Positions 9,101 to 17,666 are shown, counted from the first letter of the stretch. The stretch: DNA of 64,000 nt from Lentibacillus jeotgali (GCF_000224785.1 NZ_AGAV01000003.1:310001-374000); one strand, 5' to 3'. Notes: generated from the sequence alone by a model not told the origin. A program made the numbers and translations.

Positions 9101-9350
9101 CAGATGAGCGTGGATATCAACAGAAGGCAGAAAATATCGACAGAAGAGAGCGGGTATCAACAGAAGGCAGAAAATATCGACAGAAGAGAGCGGGTATCAA
9201 CAGAAGGCAGAAAGTATCGACAGAAGAGAGCGGGTATCAACAGAAGGCAGAAAATATCGACAGAAGAAAGCGAATATCAACAGAAGAGGCAAAATATTAG
9301 CAGAACAAGAGAATTATCACCAGAAGAACAGCAATAGCTTCAGAAATGAC
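9101..9350. repeat. 20-nt tandem repeat array (minisatellite)
   Basis: About thirteen consecutive 20-nt units stay in exact phase from 9101. Two unit types alternate: CAGAAGGCAGAAAATATCGA and CAGAAGAGAGCGGGTATCAA, forming a 40-nt higher-order repeat present almost identically at 9121-9160, 9161-9200, 9201-9240 and 9241-9280. Units decay toward both ends (9101-9120 and after 9281). All units begin CAGA. The 20-nt period is not a multiple of three, so the open frames across it are not coding evidence. Confidence 0.92.
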
Positions 9351-9421
9351 TCTCTAATTAATACTGACAGACGCGGTAATCCTGCTGACACTGTATATCC
9401 AGTGAAAATTATTTTAAAGGT

Positions 9422-9457
9422 AAAAACTGCTTTGCATCGATTTGCAAAGCAGTTTTT
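9422..9457 (+). terminator. Orphan intrinsic terminator after the repeat array
   Basis: A 15-bp perfect stem (AAAAACTGCTTTGCA and its complement) with a 6-nt loop and a T-run. No recognisable gene lies between this and the typA terminator; only the 20-nt array is upstream. Confidence 0.8.
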
Positions 9458-9503
9458 TATTGGCTTTCCATGCCGCTGATTCAAGAAGCAGAACATCAAA
9501 ATG

Positions 9504-9517
9504 TGTAAGCCCTTGCA
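9504..9517 (+). promoter_or_regulatory. cre site (CcpA) upstream of treP
   Basis: TGTAAGCCCTTGCA matches the consensus TGWAARCGYTWNCW at 13 of 14 positions (central CG is CC). It overlaps the -35 box of the treP promoter, a position suited to CcpA-dependent catabolite repression by glucose. Confidence 0.65.
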
Positions 9518-9541
9518 TAACATGGCTATACAAGTTATACT
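9513..9541 (+). promoter_or_regulatory. SigA-type promoter of the trehalose operon
   Basis: -35 TTGCAT (9513-9518), a 17-nt spacer and -10 TATACT (9536-9541), about 60 nt before the treP start codon. The cre site overlaps the -35 and putative TreR boxes lie in the spacer and just downstream. Confidence 0.75.
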
Positions 9542-9564
9542 AAATATTGAATTTGTATAGACAA
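9526..9564 (+). promoter_or_regulatory. Putative TreR operator boxes
   Basis: Two inversely oriented CTATACAA / TTGTATAG boxes (9526-9533 and 9553-9560). The second is part of the near-palindrome TTGTATAGACAA (9553-9564), close to the TTGTATATACAA-type tre operator known from B. subtilis. They flank the -10 box. A treR gene ends the operon, so autoregulation by trehalose-6-phosphate-responsive TreR is likely. Confidence 0.65.
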
Positions 9565-9601
9565 GTTGTAATTTTTATGTCATATCAGGGAGGTAAATCC
9601 T

Positions 9602-11515
9602 GTGTCAACTGAAGAAATAATCATCTATTCACCGGTCAGCGGTGAAGTTAGGCAATTGAAGGAAGTGCCCGATCCGACATTTTCACAAAAAATGATGGGT
9701 GATGGGCTGGCAGTTGAACCGAGTGAAGGAAAAGTTGTGGCACCGATAAACGGTGAGGTGGTGCAACTATTTCCGACAAAGCACGCTGTCGGAATACAGG
9801 GTGACTCGGGAATTGAAATCCTTATCCATATTGGTCTCGATACAGTCAATATGGACGGTGAGGGATTTGAGGCTTCCGTCGGCCAGGGTGATTATGTAAA
9901 AGCCGGGGATACACTGATTACATTTGATAAAAACCTTGTTCTAGAAAAGGCACAAGGTGCTGTAACACCGGTTATCATCACCAATGGAAACGAAGTGGAA
10001 ACCCTAGAGAAGACGGGCGACAATACCGTTGAAGCTGGTTCATCCGTACTGCTTAAAGCGTCCATGAAAGGTGAGCAGGAACCAGATACACCGGCTGTAT
10101 CAGCAGGAGAATACCGAAACGAAGCAAAGGATATTGTTGCTGCATTGGGCGGTGAGGATAATATCAGTGTTGCAACCCATTGCGTGACAAGGCTGCGTTT
10201 TGCATTAAACGATCAGGATCAAGTTGATGATAACAGACTGGAAAATATGGATATTGTCAAGGGCTCATTTTTGGCAAACGGACAATTTCAGGTTGTCATT
10301 GGACAGGGAACTGTTGATAAAGTATATGCAGCAATGGTCAACGAAACAGGTATAGGTGAAGCTACCAAAGAGGATGTCAAAGCGGCCATTGGTAAAAAGC
10401 AAAATTGGCTTCAGCGCGGGATCAAGGTGCTCGCGGATATCTTCATTCCGATACTGCCCGCTATCGTAACAGCCGGTCTTTTGATGGGTATTAATAACAT
10501 ACTCGCAAATCCGGGTATTTTCTACGATGAGCAGTCGGTTATCGAAGTGCATCAGCAGTGGGCCGGTGTTGCCGATATGATTAATGTCATCGCCAATACT
10601 GCTTTCACATTTTTACCGGCGTTAATTGGTTGGTCTGCGGTGAAGAGGTTTGGCGGAAATGAGCTGCTGGGTGTTGTGCTTGGCCTGATTATGGTTCACC
10701 CGGACTTATTGAATGCCTGGTCATACGGTGACGCATTGAAAGAGGGGGAAATCCCGACTTGGAATCTGTTCGGCTGGGAAATTGACAAGATAGGTTATCA
10801 GGGGCAAGTGCTCCCTGTATTATTCGCGTCATGGATTATGGCAAAAATTGAATTGTTCCTGAAAAAACGTGTAATGGATTCACTGCAGCTGCTGGTCGTG
10901 GCACCAGTTGCACTTCTATTGGCCGGATTTTTGACATTTATTATTATTGGTCCGATCACCTTCACAATTGGAACGTGGATTACAGATGGTCTTGTTGCAC
11001 TGTTTGATCAATTCGCCATTTTGGGCGGACTGGTTTACGGAGCAATTTATGGACCGCTCGTTATCACCGGTATGCACCATACATTCCTTGCAGTGGATCT
11101 GCAGCTTATAGGAAGTACAGGTTCGACATTCCTGTGGCCGATTCTCGCATTATCAAACATTGCACAAGGTTCGGCCGCATTTGCAATGATGGTTGCTGCA
11201 AAAGATGAGAAATTAAAAGGTTTATCGGGAACGTCAGGGCTCTCGGCTTATCTAGGAATAACGGAACCGGCTATGTTTGGTGTAAACTTAAGGTATAAAT
11301 TCCCATTCATTGCTGCAGTGATTGGTTCGTCCATTGCTGGCGCCTACATTACCATGGAGAACGTGCGGGCATCTTCAGTTGGTATCGGCGGTGTCCCCGG
11401 CATACTCTCCATTATACCAGAGGGCTGGCTTGCCTTTGGAATCGGTATAGCAATCGTCATTGTTGTGCCATTTGTGATCACGTATTTAATGGCTTTTCGC
11501 AAACTTGATAAATAA
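9602..11515 (+). CDS. treP: Trehalose-type PTS transporter EIIABC (EIIA fused at N terminus)
   Basis: Takes up trehalose and phosphorylates it to trehalose-6-phosphate in the membrane. The domain order is unusual: an N-terminal IIA-Glc-like domain (residues 1-155, active H76 in ILIHIGLD, helper H61), then EIIB (from about 170, phospho-cysteine C194 in ATHCVTRLRF), then a multi-spanning EIIC (about 268-637, with GITEPAMFG). The GTG start at 9602 has GGGAGGT upstream. It is first in treP-treA-treR, which fixes the sugar as trehalose with good confidence. B. subtilis TreP lacks the EIIA part. Confidence 0.9.
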   Translation: MSTEEIIIYSPVSGEVRQLKEVPDPTFSQKMMGDGLAVEPSEGKVVAPINGEVVQLFPTKHAVGIQGDSGIEILIHIGLDTVNMDGEGFEASVGQGDYVKAGDTLITFDKNLVLEKAQGAVTPVIITNGNEVETLEKTGDNTVEAGSSVLLKASMKGEQEPDTPAVSAGEYRNEAKDIVAALGGEDNISVATHCVTRLRFALNDQDQVDDNRLENMDIVKGSFLANGQFQVVIGQGTVDKVYAAMVNETGIGEATKEDVKAAIGKKQNWLQRGIKVLADIFIPILPAIVTAGLLMGINNILANPGIFYDEQSVIEVHQQWAGVADMINVIANTAFTFLPALIGWSAVKRFGGNELLGVVLGLIMVHPDLLNAWSYGDALKEGEIPTWNLFGWEIDKIGYQGQVLPVLFASWIMAKIELFLKKRVMDSLQLLVVAPVALLLAGFLTFIIIGPITFTIGTWITDGLVALFDQFAILGGLVYGAIYGPLVITGMHHTFLAVDLQLIGSTGSTFLWPILALSNIAQGSAAFAMMVAAKDEKLKGLSGTSGLSAYLGITEPAMFGVNLRYKFPFIAAVIGSSIAGAYITMENVRASSVGIGGVPGILSIIPEGWLAFGIGIAIVIVVPFVITYLMAFRKLDK

Positions 11516-11535
11516 TTCAACGAGAGGTGTTGGCA

Positions 11536-13197
11536 ATGAATGAAGCATGGTGGCAAAAAACTGTCGTCTATCAGATATATCCCAAAAGTTTTAACGACTC
11601 AACAGGGAATGGTATGGGGGATATACAGGGCATTATTCAGAAGCTGGATTACATTCAACAGATTGGGGTTGATGTGATTTGGCTGACTCCCGTTTATCAA
11701 TCACCGCAAAATGATAACGGCTACGATATCAGCAATTATTATGACATCGAGCCTGCCTATGGTACGATGGATGATTTTGAAAAGCTGCTTGAAGAAACGC
11801 ATAAACGTGGCATGAAGCTGATAATGGATCTGGTAATTAACCATACGTCAACGGAACATGAGTGGTTCAGCCAGGCATCAGCATCCAAAGACAACCCTTA
11901 TCGTGATTTTTATATCTGGAAAGATCCGGCTGATGACGGCGGTCCTCCGAATAACTGGCAATCCAAGTTCGGCGGACCGGCATGGCAATATGATGAAGAA
12001 ACTGGTCAGTATTATCTTCACCTGTTCGATGTGACACAGGCGGATCTGAACTGGGAAAATAAAGAACTTCGCGGTAAATTATATGGGATGATGCGTTTTT
12101 GGGCGAAAAAAGGAATTGATGGTTTTCGCCTGGATGTCATCAATCTGATATCGAAAAACCAGCAGTTTCCTAATGATGATTCAGGGGACGGGCGCAAATT
12201 TTATACGGATGGCCCCCGTATCCACGAATACTTGCACGAAATGAACCAGTCGGTTTTTTCACCGTATGATATGATGACTGTCGGTGAAATGTCATCAACA
12301 AGATTGGAAAATTGTGTGCTCTATACACAGCCTGAACGGCAGGAGCTTGATATGACGTTCCAGTTTCATCACTTGAAAGTGGATTATCTGAACGGCGAAA
12401 AATGGACAAATGCACCATTCGACTTCCTGGAATTAAAACAGATCCTTTCCAGGTGGCAGGAAGGAATGCATGAAGGCGGCGGATGGAATGCGCTGTTCTG
12501 GTGTAATCATGATCAGCCGAGAGCCGTCTCCAGGTTCGGTGACGATGGAAAATATCATACGGAATCGGCTAAAATGCTTGCAACTGTTCTGCACATGATG
12601 AAAGGCACGCCGTATATTTATCAGGGCGAAGAATTCGGAATGACAAATCCCGGGTTTGATCGGATAGACGATTATCGGGACATCGAATCACTCAATGCGT
12701 ATAATAAAATGCGTGAGAACGGGAAAAGCGAAGCGGATATTATGGCCATTCTCAAGGAAAAATCCCGTGATAACGCCCGAACACCAATGCAATGGACGGC
12801 TGGGGAAAATGCCGGGTTCTCCGCTGCTGAACCCTGGATCCCATTGGCCAATAATTATGAAACGATAAATGCGGTGAACGCCCTGCAGGATCCGGAATCA
12901 ATCCTGACCCATTATCAAAAGCTTGTGTCCCTGCGCAAACAATATGATATTATTACCTATGGGGATTACCAGTTGCTGCTTGAAGATGATGCGCGCATTT
13001 TTGCCTACACACGCAACTGGAATAATGAAAAATTGCTCGTTGTCAGCAATTTTTATGAAGAAGAAGCAGCGGCTCCAATTGATATTGGTCAGACAAACGG
13101 TGTTCAGTTGCTCATATCCAACTATCCGGATACTGATCAAACGTTTGATCAGCTTGTATTAAGACCATACGAATCGGTCGTGTATCATATAACGTAA
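11536..13197 (+). CDS. treA: Alpha,alpha-phosphotrehalase
   Basis: Cytoplasmic GH13 enzyme hydrolysing trehalose-6-phosphate to glucose and glucose-6-phosphate. The 553-aa length is normal. The GH13 regions are intact: DLVINHTS, GFRLDVIN with nucleophile D200, E251 (TVGEMS) as acid/base and D326 in NHDQPR. ATG 11536 is chosen over the upstream TTG because GAGAGGTG lies 7 nt before it. It follows treP by 20 nt. Confidence 0.95.
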   Translation: MNEAWWQKTVVYQIYPKSFNDSTGNGMGDIQGIIQKLDYIQQIGVDVIWLTPVYQSPQNDNGYDISNYYDIEPAYGTMDDFEKLLEETHKRGMKLIMDLVINHTSTEHEWFSQASASKDNPYRDFYIWKDPADDGGPPNNWQSKFGGPAWQYDEETGQYYLHLFDVTQADLNWENKELRGKLYGMMRFWAKKGIDGFRLDVINLISKNQQFPNDDSGDGRKFYTDGPRIHEYLHEMNQSVFSPYDMMTVGEMSSTRLENCVLYTQPERQELDMTFQFHHLKVDYLNGEKWTNAPFDFLELKQILSRWQEGMHEGGGWNALFWCNHDQPRAVSRFGDDGKYHTESAKMLATVLHMMKGTPYIYQGEEFGMTNPGFDRIDDYRDIESLNAYNKMRENGKSEADIMAILKEKSRDNARTPMQWTAGENAGFSAAEPWIPLANNYETINAVNALQDPESILTHYQKLVSLRKQYDIITYGDYQLLLEDDARIFAYTRNWNNEKLLVVSNFYEEEAAAPIDIGQTNGVQLLISNYPDTDQTFDQLVLRPYESVVYHIT

Positions 13198-13209
13198 TGA
13201 GGTTTGGCG

Positions 13210-13926
13210 ATGCAGAAAAAGTATCTGACAATTTATCAGGATCTTGTGGAAAAAATCGAGGTGGGCCGCTGGGCTGAATCTTCCATGCTGCCTTCGGAAT
13301 ATGAGCTGTCAGAGATGTTTGCGACGTCTCGTGAAACCATCCGGAAGGCTCTGAACTTATTGGCTCAGAACGGTTATATTCAAAAAGTCCGCGGCAAAGG
13401 ATCTGTTATCATTGATGTGAATAAGTTTGACTTTCCGGTTTCCGGGATTGTCAGTTTTAAGGAATTGGCAGATAAACTAGAGCTGCAGGCAAAGACAATT
13501 CTTCATGAACTGGCAATCGTTGAGGCAAGTCAAAAATTAACTTCAAAGCTTAAAGTCAATCTTCATGAACAGGTGTGGAAAGTCAGCCGGGTCAGAGAAT
13601 TTTCCGGAGAAAACGTGATCCTGGATAAAGACTTTTTTAATATGGATTTTGTTCCAGCGTTAACGAAAGAGATATGCGAGGATTCTATTTACAACTATCT
13701 GGAAAATGAATTGAAGCTGAACATTAGTTTTGCCAGAAAGGAATTTACAGTGGAGGAGCCCACCCGGGAGGACCGGACATTGTTGGATCTTGAAGGCTAT
13801 TCAAATATCGTTGTTATTAAGAGTATGGTATTTTTAGACGATACAAGCTTATTCCAATATACCGAATCCCGGCATCGCCCGGATAAATTCAAGTTCGTCG
13901 ATTTTGCCAGGCGTCTGAAGGGTTAG
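13210..13926 (+). CDS. treR: GntR-family repressor of the trehalose operon
   Basis: A 238-aa HutC-subfamily GntR regulator. The N-terminal winged helix (LPSEYELSEMFATSRETIRKAL, shown in part: residues about 28-47) binds DNA and the C-terminal UTRA domain binds the effector, presumably trehalose-6-phosphate. ATG 13210 has TGAGGT directly after the treA stop. It would repress treP-treA-treR through the boxes at 9526-9564. Confidence 0.92.
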   Translation: MQKKYLTIYQDLVEKIEVGRWAESSMLPSEYELSEMFATSRETIRKALNLLAQNGYIQKVRGKGSVIIDVNKFDFPVSGIVSFKELADKLELQAKTILHELAIVEASQKLTSKLKVNLHEQVWKVSRVREFSGENVILDKDFFNMDFVPALTKEICEDSIYNYLENELKLNISFARKEFTVEEPTREDRTLLDLEGYSNIVVIKSMVFLDDTSLFQYTESRHRPDKFKFVDFARRLKG

Positions 13927-13955
13927 TATTTTCTGGATCCTCAGACTGTTAGATT

Positions 13956-13995
13956 GAAGGCTTCCCCTCTATAGTGTAACGGGAAGTCTTCTTTT
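13956..13995 (+). terminator. Terminator of the tre operon
   Basis: 11-bp stem GAAGGCTTCCC/GGGAAGTCTTC (one G-T pair), a 14-nt loop and TTTT. Confidence 0.8.
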
Positions 13996-14057
13996 GATGC
14001 AGGTGATCATAATAACTGTATGTGTATCAGCATTTTGATAGAGGCAGGTATCAATAT

Positions 14058-14333
14058 ATGGTAAGGTTTTTAAAACGGCTTGGCTTCTTATTCAAATTCC
14101 ATAAATCAATTCCGTTTATAGTGGATTTCTTCAGATCAACGCAGGTAAAAGGAATAACAAAATTCCTATATGTTGGGCTGATCATTGGCTATATTGCACT
14201 CCCGTTTGACCTGATTCCGGATTTTCTTTATATATTCGGGATAGTTGACGATATAACGGTTGCAACTTTCATTTTACAGCTGATGGTGAAAGCCGCCCCG
14301 GAATCATTGAAGGAAAAACATCATTTTAAATGA
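14058..14333 (+). CDS. YkvA/DUF1232 family small membrane protein
   Basis: A 91-aa protein with the DUF1232 signature YIALPFDLIPDF...GIVDDITV in a hydrophobic region. An in-frame start exists at 14022, but ATG 14058 follows GAGGCAGG and gives the usual MVRFLKRLGFLF beginning. Function of the family is unknown. It is convergent with the 58-aa membrane protein and shares a hairpin with it. Confidence 0.75.
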   Translation: MVRFLKRLGFLFKFHKSIPFIVDFFRSTQVKGITKFLYVGLIIGYIALPFDLIPDFLYIFGIVDDITVATFILQLMVKAAPESLKEKHHFK

Positions 14334-14347
14334 TTGTTCGTTCAACT

Positions 14348-14383
14348 AATAATCAGCGGGGGAAAGACACCCCGCTGATTATT
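14348..14383. terminator. Bidirectional terminator hairpin
   Basis: 14-bp stem (AATAATCAGCGGGG and complement) with an 8-nt loop, between the convergent DUF1232 gene and the small membrane protein gene. It overlaps the last codons of the latter. Confidence 0.75.
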
Positions 14384-14555
14384 GTTTGTCATTTTTATCG
14401 TTTGGTATATATTTAGTGAAGTATACGGCAAAAATTAAACAGACAAATGCTATCCCCCATGAAGCAATCCCGCTCCAGTATAGGTCCACGCCCATGCCAA
14501 TAATCAGCACAACACCGCTGATGATGAAGAATATGGAAGTTAAATACCGCTTCAT
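14379..14555 (-). CDS. Small two-TM membrane protein (58 aa)
   Basis: A 58-codon frame with a good GAGGTG ribosome site 7 nt before ATG 14555. The product starts MKRYLTSIFFIISGVVLI, has two hydrophobic segments (residues about 6-23 and 30-47) and ends in a polar PNDKNDKQ tail inside the terminator hairpin. I do not recognise the family. The RBS, membrane topology and terminator together support a real gene. Confidence 0.65.
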   Translation of the reverse strand: MKRYLTSIFFIISGVVLIIGMGVDLYWSGIASWGIAFVCLIFAVYFTKYIPNDKNDKQ

Positions 14556-14634
14556 AGATACACACCTCGGATATTCAGGTATATCGTCTTATTCAATTAT
14601 AATATATTTTCCAATTATATGCTGGTGGAATATT

Positions 14635-15594
14635 TTAGTGTCCGGCTATATCCCGTTTGGTGAAAAACACCCATGAGATTACAAGGAAAACGACGTAATA
14701 AACCGCCAGAACTGCAATGGAGAATCCTAAGCTCATACCGTCAAACATTGGTGACCCATTAATATATTGATTCATGTTTGTGTTGGCAAACAGGATGTAT
14801 TTTGCCCAGTCGTAATGTGAGAAAAAGCCGACAATTGCATTACCGGAAAGCATAAGGAAAATGGCGAGACCGATAGCAAGAGCGCTCTGCCGGAAGATTG
14901 TCGAAATCATAAAGGCGAATGTTGCCATCATGACCAGCGTGATAAGCTGCAGTCCGTAGCCTTCAATAATTTCTCCAATAATGGAAACATATGCATAGCC
15001 ATCACTTTGATTGAGTACGATATGCGGATTCAATCCGTTGACCCCGAAAAATAACGCTCCAACAATCCACGAAAAAATCAATACAAACAGGAGGGTAAGT
15101 AACGCAAACAATAACACGGATACATATTTGGAAGCCAAAATTTTGGTCCGGGTAATTGGCCGGATCAGTAATAGTTTAATCGTTCCCCACTTGAATTCAT
15201 TTGCGACGATCCCTGCAGCAATGATAATCGTCAAAAGGCTTACCAGCGAAAGCAGAAATTTATTTTCCATGACAAACTGCCATGTATCGTAACTGCGCGG
15301 CTGGATGTCGTTTTCAAGATAATAATTATTCTTCTCAATTTGGCCTGTATATGCTCCCTGCATCATCTCTTTCTGTTCCATTTCTTTCTGCATTTCAGCA
15401 TTTTCATCTTGCAATGTCTGTCGCCAGTTGTCGTCTTGAGATGCCTCATATGTCCGTGAATTTTCCATAGCGTTATGGTTGATAAAAGCCAGCCCCAGAA
15501 CCAGCAGAGCTATAAGAATGTACATGATCCAGGTTGATTTGCGTATGTATAATTTAAGTTGTTCATTAACCAGCAGCTGAAAAAAATTACCCAA
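14635..15594 (-). CDS. ABC-2 type transporter permease
   Basis: A 319-aa membrane subunit. TM1 follows RKSTWIMYILIALLVLGL, then comes a large extracytoplasmic Glu/Gln-rich loop (residues about 40-110), then five more hydrophobic segments. The start is a TTG at 15594 with GGAGAGA upstream; it overlaps the stop of the ATP-binding gene, so translation is coupled. Similar to BcrB/NatB-type permeases paired with one ATPase, which export antibiotics, peptides or ions; substrate unknown. Confidence 0.85.
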   Translation of the reverse strand: MGNFFQLLVNEQLKLYIRKSTWIMYILIALLVLGLAFINHNAMENSRTYEASQDDNWRQTLQDENAEMQKEMEQKEMMQGAYTGQIEKNNYYLENDIQPRSYDTWQFVMENKFLLSLVSLLTIIIAAGIVANEFKWGTIKLLLIRPITRTKILASKYVSVLLFALLTLLFVLIFSWIVGALFFGVNGLNPHIVLNQSDGYAYVSIIGEIIEGYGLQLITLVMMATFAFMISTIFRQSALAIGLAIFLMLSGNAIVGFFSHYDWAKYILFANTNMNQYINGSPMFDGMSLGFSIAVLAVYYVVFLVISWVFFTKRDIAGH

Positions 15595-16507
15595 TCGTAT
15601 TCTCTCCAATCAAATCAAAGAATTTATCCTCTAGTGTTGATTTCGTCGTGACCACCTGGTATATCTGTATATCGTAATTGACGAGTGTCTGGACGATCTT
15701 TGGTATGGTTTCGCGTTCCACGTGCAGTGATAACCGGTCGTTGACGACTGTTGCATTGATACCATGTTCGTTATGCAGTATTTCAGCTGCCTGATTTACT
15801 GGCGCTGCTTCCATTTCGATTCCAACATCTGTTGTCTCAGCGGTAGCTGCATTTACATCCTGAATCGCAATCATTTCGCCATTTTTAATCAGACCGATAC
15901 GGTCACACATTTGCTCAATTTCAGAAAGCAAATGACTGGAAATGATAACTGCGACATTTTCTTCTTCTGCCAATTTTCGTATGTAGCGGCGGATTTCGCG
16001 AATGCCAGCAGGGTCCAGACCATTGGTAGGTTCGTCAAGAATAAGTACAGATGGTTTATGGAGCAGAGCCTGAGCAATTCCCAGTCGCTGTCGCATGCCT
16101 AAAGAATACTTTCCCGCCTTTTCTTTAATCGGCTTTTCCAGCCCGACAAGCTCAATAACCTCCTGGATACGCTCTTTAGTGACCCTGGGCATCATGCGGG
16201 CGTAATGCATTAAATTCTGTTTCCCGGTCATGAACGGGTACATTTCCGGATTTTCAACAATTGCGCCGACTTCCCGGATGGCGGATTTATAGTCCGAATT
16301 GATGCTGTTGCCCAGTATCCGCACATCACCGCCTGATAGACCCATCAATCCGACCATCATGCGGATGGTTGTCGTTTTACCGGCACCATTGGGACCGATG
16401 AATCCGAATACTTCTCCTTTACGAATCTCGAATGATAATCCTCTAATAATGTCTTTGTTGCCAATTGTCTTTTTGACATCGATTAATTCCATGGCTGTTT
16501 TTGTCAT
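15587..16507 (-). CDS. ABC transporter ATP-binding protein
   Basis: A 306-aa ATPase with Walker A GPNGAGKTT (residues about 40-48), signature YSLGMRQR, Walker B VLILDEPTNGLD and an H-loop SSHLL, followed by a C-terminal regulatory extension of about 90 residues typical of the BcrA/CcmA class. ATG 16507 is preceded by GGGGG. Partner of the overlapping permease gene. Confidence 0.9.
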   Translation of the reverse strand: MTKTAMELIDVKKTIGNKDIIRGLSFEIRKGEVFGFIGPNGAGKTTTIRMMVGLMGLSGGDVRILGNSINSDYKSAIREVGAIVENPEMYPFMTGKQNLMHYARMMPRVTKERIQEVIELVGLEKPIKEKAGKYSLGMRQRLGIAQALLHKPSVLILDEPTNGLDPAGIREIRRYIRKLAEEENVAVIISSHLLSEIEQMCDRIGLIKNGEMIAIQDVNAATAETTDVGIEMEAAPVNQAAEILHNEHGINATVVNDRLSLHVERETIPKIVQTLVNYDIQIYQVVTTKSTLEDKFFDLIGENTIG

Positions 16508-16569
16508 AGATAAACCCCCATATATATCAATACAGTTATCCCCGGCACCTTCCCTTTGAAACATTCGTG

Positions 16570-16581
16570 AAACACGTGTTT
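16570..16581. promoter_or_regulatory. Perfect 12-bp palindrome upstream of the ABC pair
   Basis: AAACACGTGTTT lies 63 nt before the ATP-binding gene start, in the expected promoter region. Possible operator; the regulator is unknown. Confidence 0.35.
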
Positions 16582-16706
16582 ACCCGAAAAAGCTGGATGG
16601 CGATAACCCTTAGTTATTACGAAAATAGACCTAAAAAGTTTCATATAAATATAATCTTTATATAGTAGGGAAGGATTTACAATACCATTAATATAAAGAA
16701 GCCGAT

Positions 16707-16748
16707 ATAAAAAGTACCCTGCCCATTTGCTTTGGACAGGGTGCTTTT
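16707..16748 (-). terminator. Terminator after the yfhE-like gene
   Basis: Stem GCACCCTGTCCA / TGGGCAGGGTAC on the minus strand followed by TTTTT, 18 nt after the stop codon. Confidence 0.8.
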
Positions 16749-16765
16749 GGTAATAATCTATTTTA

Positions 16766-16924
16766 TTATTCTTTTAATTCGGGATTATCACGTTTGGCGT
16801 CTCGGACTTTTGGTCTCCGAAATCCGCCGGCAATGTCTGCCTGCTTAAATTCTTTAGTAAAATGTACTTCCTGAGCGTCTGACAGCTGTCTGCCCTTTGT
16901 TGGCTGATATTGTGTTTTTCGCAT
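16766..16924 (-). CDS. yfhE: YfhE family small protein (52 aa)
   Basis: A 52-aa basic protein starting MRKTQYQPTKGRQLSDAQEV, with the SDAQEVHFTKEFKQAD and AGGFR motifs typical of the short YfhE family of sporulating bacilli. AAAGGACG precedes ATG 16924 by about 7 nt and a terminator follows. Function unknown; monocistronic. Confidence 0.75.
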   Translation of the reverse strand: MRKTQYQPTKGRQLSDAQEVHFTKEFKQADIAGGFRRPKVRDAKRDNPELKE

Positions 16925-17099
16925 AGAAGACGTCCTTTCTATTAATAGAGTCTACTAGGGTCTTCCCGACGAGATAGCAGTGTTAAACATAGTGATCCAA
17001 ATTATGTTTAAAATCGTTTACTGTATATACTTTTTTCCTTTTAAGAAACACTGTGGTATCCTAATGAAAATACGTCTTAGAGCTGAGAAGGAGTATGTT

Positions 17100-17666
17100 A
17101 TGCGGGAACAAGATGCAGAACTGTTTTATCGTGTCCAGAATAAAGATGAGGACGCACTGGAACAGTTATATGATCGCTATGAAAAATTGTTATTCTCTTT
17201 TTCGTATCGTATGACCAATAATAAATTTCTTGCAGAAGAAGCTGTCCAGGATGTTTTCACAAAGATCTGGTCAAGACAGAGACATTTCGATGAAGAAAAA
17301 GGTAAGTTTTCTTCGTGGTTATTAACGGTCACACGAAATGCATGTATTGATTTATTGCGAAAAAAGAAAGAGCCGGCTTATGAACTGGAGGAACGGGACG
17401 CCCTTCATGCACAGGAACCGACACCGGAAGAAACGGTGGAGTGGCAGGAACGTGGTGAAGAGATTCGGGGAGCTGTCAGACAATTAACGGAAGAACAGCA
17501 GGAAATCATCGAATTATTTTATTTCAAAAGGATGTCACAGACCAACATAGCCAAAACATGCCATATACCATTAGGGACTGTTAAAGGAAGAGTGAGGCTG
17601 GCTTTAAAGCATTTAAAAGAAATATTGGCATCAAAGAACGAAAGGGGGGTTCGGGATGACGGCTAA
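17100..17666 (+). CDS. ECF-type RNA polymerase sigma factor
   Basis: A 188-aa group IV sigma factor. Region 2 (residues about 10-80) includes AEEAVQDVFTKIW and the FSSWLLTVTRNACIDLLR block; region 4 (about 125-178) includes an HTH with MSQTNIAKTCHIPLGTVKGR. ATG 17100 has AGAAGGAG upstream. Its last 11 nt overlap the anti-sigma gene. Together with the RskA-like anti-sigma partner it probably controls this locus, including the sortase genes downstream; the target promoter is not established. Confidence 0.92.
   Translation: MREQDAELFYRVQNKDEDALEQLYDRYEKLLFSFSYRMTNNKFLAEEAVQDVFTKIWSRQRHFDEEKGKFSSWLLTVTRNACIDLLRKKKEPAYELEERDALHAQEPTPEETVEWQERGEEIRGAVRQLTEEQQEIIELFYFKRMSQTNIAKTCHIPLGTVKGRVRLALKHLKEILASKNERGVRDDG

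Noticed and set aside
9055-9337. Two overlapping ORFs (81 and 87 aa) across the 20-nt repeats, rich in RRQKVSTEE-like units
   Set aside because: The period is not a multiple of three, so both frames are open only because the unit lacks stops; no RBS and no family. Treated as a non-coding array.
9101-9350. CRISPR array
   Set aside because: Units are contiguous with no unique spacers, and no cas genes are near.
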